Shown: positions 5,911 to 8,495 of the stretch, one piece after another
Numbering within the stretch: the stretch's first letter is position 1
How the letters are laid out: every line of letters starts with the position of its first letter
Source: Halomonas sp.
GTDB lineage: Bacteria; Pseudomonadota; Gammaproteobacteria; Pseudomonadales; Halomonadaceae
Direction of reading: 5' to 3'
DNA length: 8,495 nucleotides
NCBI GenBank assembly: GCA_003560175.1
Contig: PWIZ01000417.1
Span: forward strand, 1-8,495
Notes under the pieces: generated by a model
What the model was told of the DNA's origin: nothing
The model's database searches: none
Seen by the model: only the letters and a program-made list of their open reading frames with translations
Translations under genes and position numbers: made by a program

Positions 5911-8164
5911 CGATTTGCAGCCTCTGTCACCGCGGGCCTTGCGCGACCTGGCGCACCGTCGCTTGCGCCAAGGCTTGACGGATGTTTCCAGCTATACCGC
6001 GACGTATACCCAGTCCCTGGTCTCCGAGCTGGAGCTGCATCAGGAAGAGCTGCGAATCCAGAACGAGGAGCTGCAGCGGGCGCGAGACCGGTTGGAAATC
6101 GCTCGGGAAATTGCCCAGACCCGCTACCGCGATCTGTTCGAGAGAGCGCCGATGGGCTATCTCCTCCTGGATGCCAAAGGGCGCATTCAGGAGGCTAATC
6201 GGGCCGCCAACACCTTGCTTGCGCCGGGAACCGATCTGGCTGGCCATGACCTGTCCGCTTTCGTGGCTGCCGAATCCCAGGATGCGCTTCACCTCCACCG
6301 CCGCGCACTCGCCGCCATGGAGACTCCTCAGGCCGTCGATCTGGCCCTGGCAGGGGATGAAAGTGCCCTGCGCATGGTGCGGATGGAGAGCGTGGCAGAG
6401 CCCGCCGAGGAGCCTGGTGCCGCTCGCTTCCGCTGTGCCCTGATGGATATCACGGAACGCCGACGGGTAGAGGATCAACTCAGAATCGCTGCCCGAGTGT
6501 ACAAGGATGCCGGGGATGCCATCGTCGTGATGGACCCTGCCGGTCGTATCCAGTCCGTCAACAGGGCCTACACCCGGATTACCGGCCATATTGAAAACGA
6601 TGCGCTGGGGAGGAGCCTGAACAGCCTGGTCAAGACGGATCATCACGGTCAAGTCTCATACCAGGAGATTTGGGAGACGCTCAACGAGCGGGGCTTCTGG
6701 CAGGGAGAGATATGGGACCGCCGCAAGAGCGGCGAGGTATTCCCGGCATGGCTGACTCTCAATCGCCTCGACGATGATCAGGAGAAGCCCCGCAATATAG
6801 TGGCTGTCTTCTCGGATATCAGTAAAATCAAGGACTCCCAGCGCAAGATCGAGTACCTCGCCAGCCACGATGTGCTGACCGGGCTGCCCAACCGCAGCCT
6901 GTTCCAGGATCGAGCTCAGCAGGCCCTTGCCCAGGCCCGGCGCAGCGGAAGTCAGATGGCCCTCATGTTCCTGGATCTGGACCATTTCAAGGATATCAAT
7001 GACACCCTCGGTCACGAGATGGGCGATGCACTGCTGGTACAAGTCGCCGCCAAGCTTCGAGAGTGGGTGCGAGATGTGGACACGGTGGCGCGAATAGGTG
7101 GCGACGAATTCACGGTGGTATTCAGCGACTGTGATGCCCGAAAGACAGGGTTGATCGCCCAGCACCTGGTGGATCGCCTCGCCGGCACCTTCGAGGTCAG
7201 AGGCAGGCACCTGCGCATCAGCGCCAGCGCCGGCCTGGCCTTGTATCCCGGGGACGGCGATGACGTGGACACCCTGTGCCAAGCGGCCGACATGGCCATG
7301 TATCGTGCCAAGGAGAGCGGTCGCAATCGGTTGCGATTATATGAGCTGGGGCTGCATGAGCGCCTCCTTGAAGACCGAGCGCTCGAGGAGGCGCTGCGCC
7401 GGGCCCTCACTCACCAAGAGCTGCGCCTGATGTATCAGCCCCAGTTCGACGCAAGCGACCCCGAGCGGCTCGTGGGGGCCGAGGCCCTGCTGCGCTGGGA
7501 GGATCCCGAGAAGGGGGCGATCAGCCCGGTGCGGTTTATCCCGATCGCCGAGAGATCCGACCTGATCACGGAGCTGGGCCAGCGGGTGGTGGCGTTACTG
7601 TGCGAGCAGGTGGGCGCCTGGCGGGCCGCCGGACTCGCTCCGCCCCCTATCTCTTTCAATGTCTCGCCCAAAACCTTTCGAGGCGGGCAATTCACCTCAG
7701 AGCTGTTCGAGGCCATGGCCCGGCACGGTGTTATGGCGGACCAGCTTCAGGTCGAGTTCACGGAGAGCGCGCTTACCGAGCACTCCGATATCGTCAGCCA
7801 GGAGATCCATCGGCTTCATGCGAAGGGAATCGCACTGGCCATTGACGATTTCGGGACAGGCTACTCCTCGCTGGCCAATCTCAAGCGGCTTCCCCTGACC
7901 GAACTCAAGATCGATAAGTCCTTCGTGGACGGCCTGGGTGACAACGAGTACGACGAAGCCATCGGCCGGGCCAGCCTCGCCATGGCCCAGGCCTTCGGGC
8001 TGAGGGTCGTGGCCGAGGGCGTCGAGAGCCAAGCGCAGTTGGCCTGGCTGCAGGCGCATGCCTGTGACCGCATCCAGGGGCACTTTCTCTCCTGTCCCCT
8101 GGAAGCCAGCGCCTTTCAGGCCATGCTGCGTGATATCCAAAATTCGACAGGGGGACAGGCCTGA
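5900..8164 (+). CDS. PAS-PAS-GGDEF-EAL protein: diguanylate cyclase / cyclic-di-GMP phosphodiesterase
   Basis: This 754-aa protein has no apparent membrane segment and should make and/or degrade the second messenger cyclic-di-GMP. An N-terminal helical, coiled-coil-prone stretch (about 35-75, ELELHQEELRIQNEELQRAR) resembles the linker of the upstream protein. PAS domains follow at 78-186 and 195-309, then GGDEF at about 318-480 and EAL at about 495-745. The cyclase site is intact: FLDLDHFKDIND at 357-368 and GGDEF at 400-404. RDVD at 391-394, five residues before GGDEF, fits the product-binding inhibitory I-site. EAL residues aligned to RocR are all present: Glu528 in EALLRW, Asn587, Glu619, Asp649, Asp650, Lys670, Glu706, Gln726. 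Both activities are therefore possible; which dominates cannot be read from sequence. It overlaps the CheB-CheR-PAS gene by 11 nt, so the PAS domains probably set enzyme activity in concert with that partner. No heme or flavin ligand was assigned to the PAS domains. Confidence 0.95.
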   Translation: MDSNDLQPLSPRALRDLAHRRLRQGLTDVSSYTATYTQSLVSELELHQEELRIQNEELQRARDRLEIAREIAQTRYRDLFERAPMGYLLLDAKGRIQEANRAANTLLAPGTDLAGHDLSAFVAAESQDALHLHRRALAAMETPQAVDLALAGDESALRMVRMESVAEPAEEPGAARFRCALMDITERRRVEDQLRIAARVYKDAGDAIVVMDPAGRIQSVNRAYTRITGHIENDALGRSLNSLVKTDHHGQVSYQEIWETLNERGFWQGEIWDRRKSGEVFPAWLTLNRLDDDQEKPRNIVAVFSDISKIKDSQRKIEYLASHDVLTGLPNRSLFQDRAQQALAQARRSGSQMALMFLDLDHFKDINDTLGHEMGDALLVQVAAKLREWVRDVDTVARIGGDEFTVVFSDCDARKTGLIAQHLVDRLAGTFEVRGRHLRISASAGLALYPGDGDDVDTLCQAADMAMYRAKESGRNRLRLYELGLHERLLEDRALEEALRRALTHQELRLMYQPQFDASDPERLVGAEALLRWEDPEKGAISPVRFIPIAERSDLITELGQRVVALLCEQVGAWRAAGLAPPPISFNVSPKTFRGGQFTSELFEAMARHGVMADQLQVEFTESALTEHSDIVSQEIHRLHAKGIALAIDDFGTGYSSLANLKRLPLTELKIDKSFVDGLGDNEYDEAIGRASLAMAQAFGLRVVAEGVESQAQLAWLQAHACDRIQGHFLSCPLEASAFQAMLRDIQNSTGGQA

Positions 8165-8184
8165 CGGTCGATGGGTAGCTCTCC

Positions 8185-8201
8185 CCCATGAATGAGACGG
8201 G
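8185..8201 (+). repeat. Right copy of the direct repeat flanking the signalling pair
   Basis: CCCATGAATGAGACGGG begins 21 nt after the EAL gene's stop codon and matches 2840-2856 at 14 of 17 positions; TAA follows directly. In this copy the outer CCC/GGG still pair, but the inverted repeat is weaker because one stem position is mismatched. The match is visible by eye; its statistical significance was not tested. Confidence 0.4.
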
Positions 8202-8225
8202 TAATAGGGTGACGGATAGAGGATT

Positions 8226-8255
8226 CTGGCACTTTATCTGACGCTTCGCTATAGT
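8226..8255 (+). promoter_or_regulatory. Candidate sigma-70 promoter P1
   Basis: CTGGCA at 8226-8231 (four of six to TTGACA) and TATAGT at 8250-8255 (five of six to TATAAT) are separated by 18 nt. Transcription would begin around 8262 and run toward the right edge. It lies 61 nt after the EAL stop codon, so it is more likely to serve the next gene than the signalling pair. Confidence 0.55.
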
Positions 8256-8276
8256 ATGCGCCCGGCTGCGCTCGGC

Positions 8277-8300
8277 TCCCTTGGGTAAAGGTCCCGGGAT
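8277..8300 (+). repeat. Leader element, copy A
   Basis: TCCCTTGGGT (8277-8286) followed after 8 nt by CGGGAT (8295-8300). The same two blocks, 9 nt apart, recur at 8443-8467. Each copy begins a similar distance (about 21-27 nt) after the first base of a -10 box, so the pair may be a duplicated promoter-plus-leader unit. Confidence 0.45.
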
Positions 8301-8398
8301 TCAGGGTCGCAAGCATGCTTTCCGCTATCGGCTGGCCACCTGCGCCACGCCCCGTTGCGGCGACACCTTATTGCCCCTGCTGGATCTCCGTTCCGTGC

Positions 8399-8427
8399 TT
8401 GCCCGGCGTGGCGGTCTCTGGTATAAA
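8399..8427 (+). promoter_or_regulatory. Strong candidate sigma-70 promoter P2 with extended -10
   Basis: TTGCCC at 8399-8404 (four of six), a 17-nt spacer, and TATAAA at 8422-8427 (five of six) preceded by TG at 8419-8420, which makes an extended -10. This is the best promoter in the window. Transcription should start near 8434, leaving a leader of at least 60 nt before the right edge. The likely target is rpmB, by conserved gene order. Confidence 0.7.
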
Positions 8428-8442
8428 GTGCAGCCTTTGAAT

Positions 8443-8473
8443 TCCCTTGGGTCAAATTTCACGGGATCTCCCG
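8443..8473 (+). repeat. Leader element, copy B, with small hairpin
   Basis: TCCCTTGGGT (8443-8452) followed after 9 nt by CGGGAT (8462-8467) repeats copy A at 8277-8300. In this copy CGGGATCTCCCG (8462-8473) can form a short hairpin with a four-base loop, followed by GTTT. It would lie in the 5' untranslated region made from P2. A role in attenuation or ribosomal protein autoregulation is conceivable but unsupported. Confidence 0.4.
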
Positions 8474-8495
8474 GTTTGCCCGACAGGTTTTGAAC

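Larger units (their letters stand above)
8165..8495. other. 331-nt non-coding stretch, probable upstream region of rpmB
   Basis: No convincing gene is seen here. The two open frames (plus 8281-8493 from TTG, minus 8249-8455) lack ribosome sites and recognisable protein character. The stretch contains a weak hairpin just after the EAL gene (ATGGG 8171-8175 with CCCAT 8185-8189, no T run), the right copy of the direct repeat flanking the signalling pair, two candidate promoters on the plus strand and two similar leader elements. Because radC is normally followed by rpmB-rpmG in many gammaproteobacteria, the promoters probably serve rpmB just past the right edge. That gene is not visible, so this is a prediction. 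Confidence 0.6.

Noticed and set aside
8171..8189. Rho-independent terminator after the EAL gene
   Set aside because: Only a 5-bp stem (ATGGG/CCCAT) with a 9-nt loop and no T run after it; too weak to call.
8227..8241. Possible sigma-54 promoter starting with TGGCAC
   Set aside because: The -24 half is perfect, but the -12 half reads CTGA where TTGC is expected, so the essential GC is missing; a sigma-70 reading with TATAGT is better.
8311..8320. Perfect 10-bp palindrome AAGCATGCTT
   Set aside because: Palindromes of this length are expected several times by chance in a window this size, and nothing links it to a known operator.
8281..8493. 70-aa plus-strand open frame from TTG in the right non-coding stretch
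   Set aside because: No ribosome site or recognisable sequence; it runs straight through promoter P2 and both leader elements are in or next to it.

Overview
The window reads as a chromosomal segment of a high-GC gammaproteobacterium, most likely Halomonadaceae or a close relative. Support comes from the block coaBC-dut-algC read to the left with radC diverging to the right, from GC-rich third codon positions, and from proteins close to E. coli and Pseudomonas CoaBC, Dut and RadC. The genus is inferred; no rRNA or other marker gene is present.

Left part (1-1984, minus strand): a housekeeping operon in the order coaBC (coenzyme A synthesis), dut (dUTPase) and the first 58 codons of a phosphomannomutase/phosphoglucomutase (algC type), cut by the window edge. 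Gaps between genes are about 40 nt. Dut carries an unusual motif IV. Positions 1985-2094 hold the divergent promoter region. Next on the plus strand is radC (2095-2769), an MPN/JAMM-domain protein.

Central part (2908-8164, plus strand): two long signalling genes overlapping by 11 nt. The first encodes a 1000-residue fusion: CheB methylesterase, CheR methyltransferase, a PAS-like domain, a seven-heptad coiled coil and two more PAS domains. It has no receiver domain and no histidine kinase. The second encodes a 754-residue protein with an N-terminal coiled coil, two PAS domains, an intact GGDEF domain with an I-site, and an EAL domain with all the catalytic residues I could check. Together they look like a sensory unit tying CheB/CheR-type methyl chemistry to cyclic-di-GMP turnover, with no chemoreceptor or chemotaxis operon in view.

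Right part (8165-8495): no gene. It holds two candidate sigma-70 promoters in tandem, each followed by a similar leader element. In many gammaproteobacteria radC is followed directly by rpmB-rpmG, so these promoters probably drive rpmB just outside the window, and the signalling pair looks inserted into that block. An imperfect 17-nt direct repeat (14 of 17 identical) lies on each side of the pair (2840-2856 and 8185-8201), which may be an insertion footprint or a shared regulatory site.
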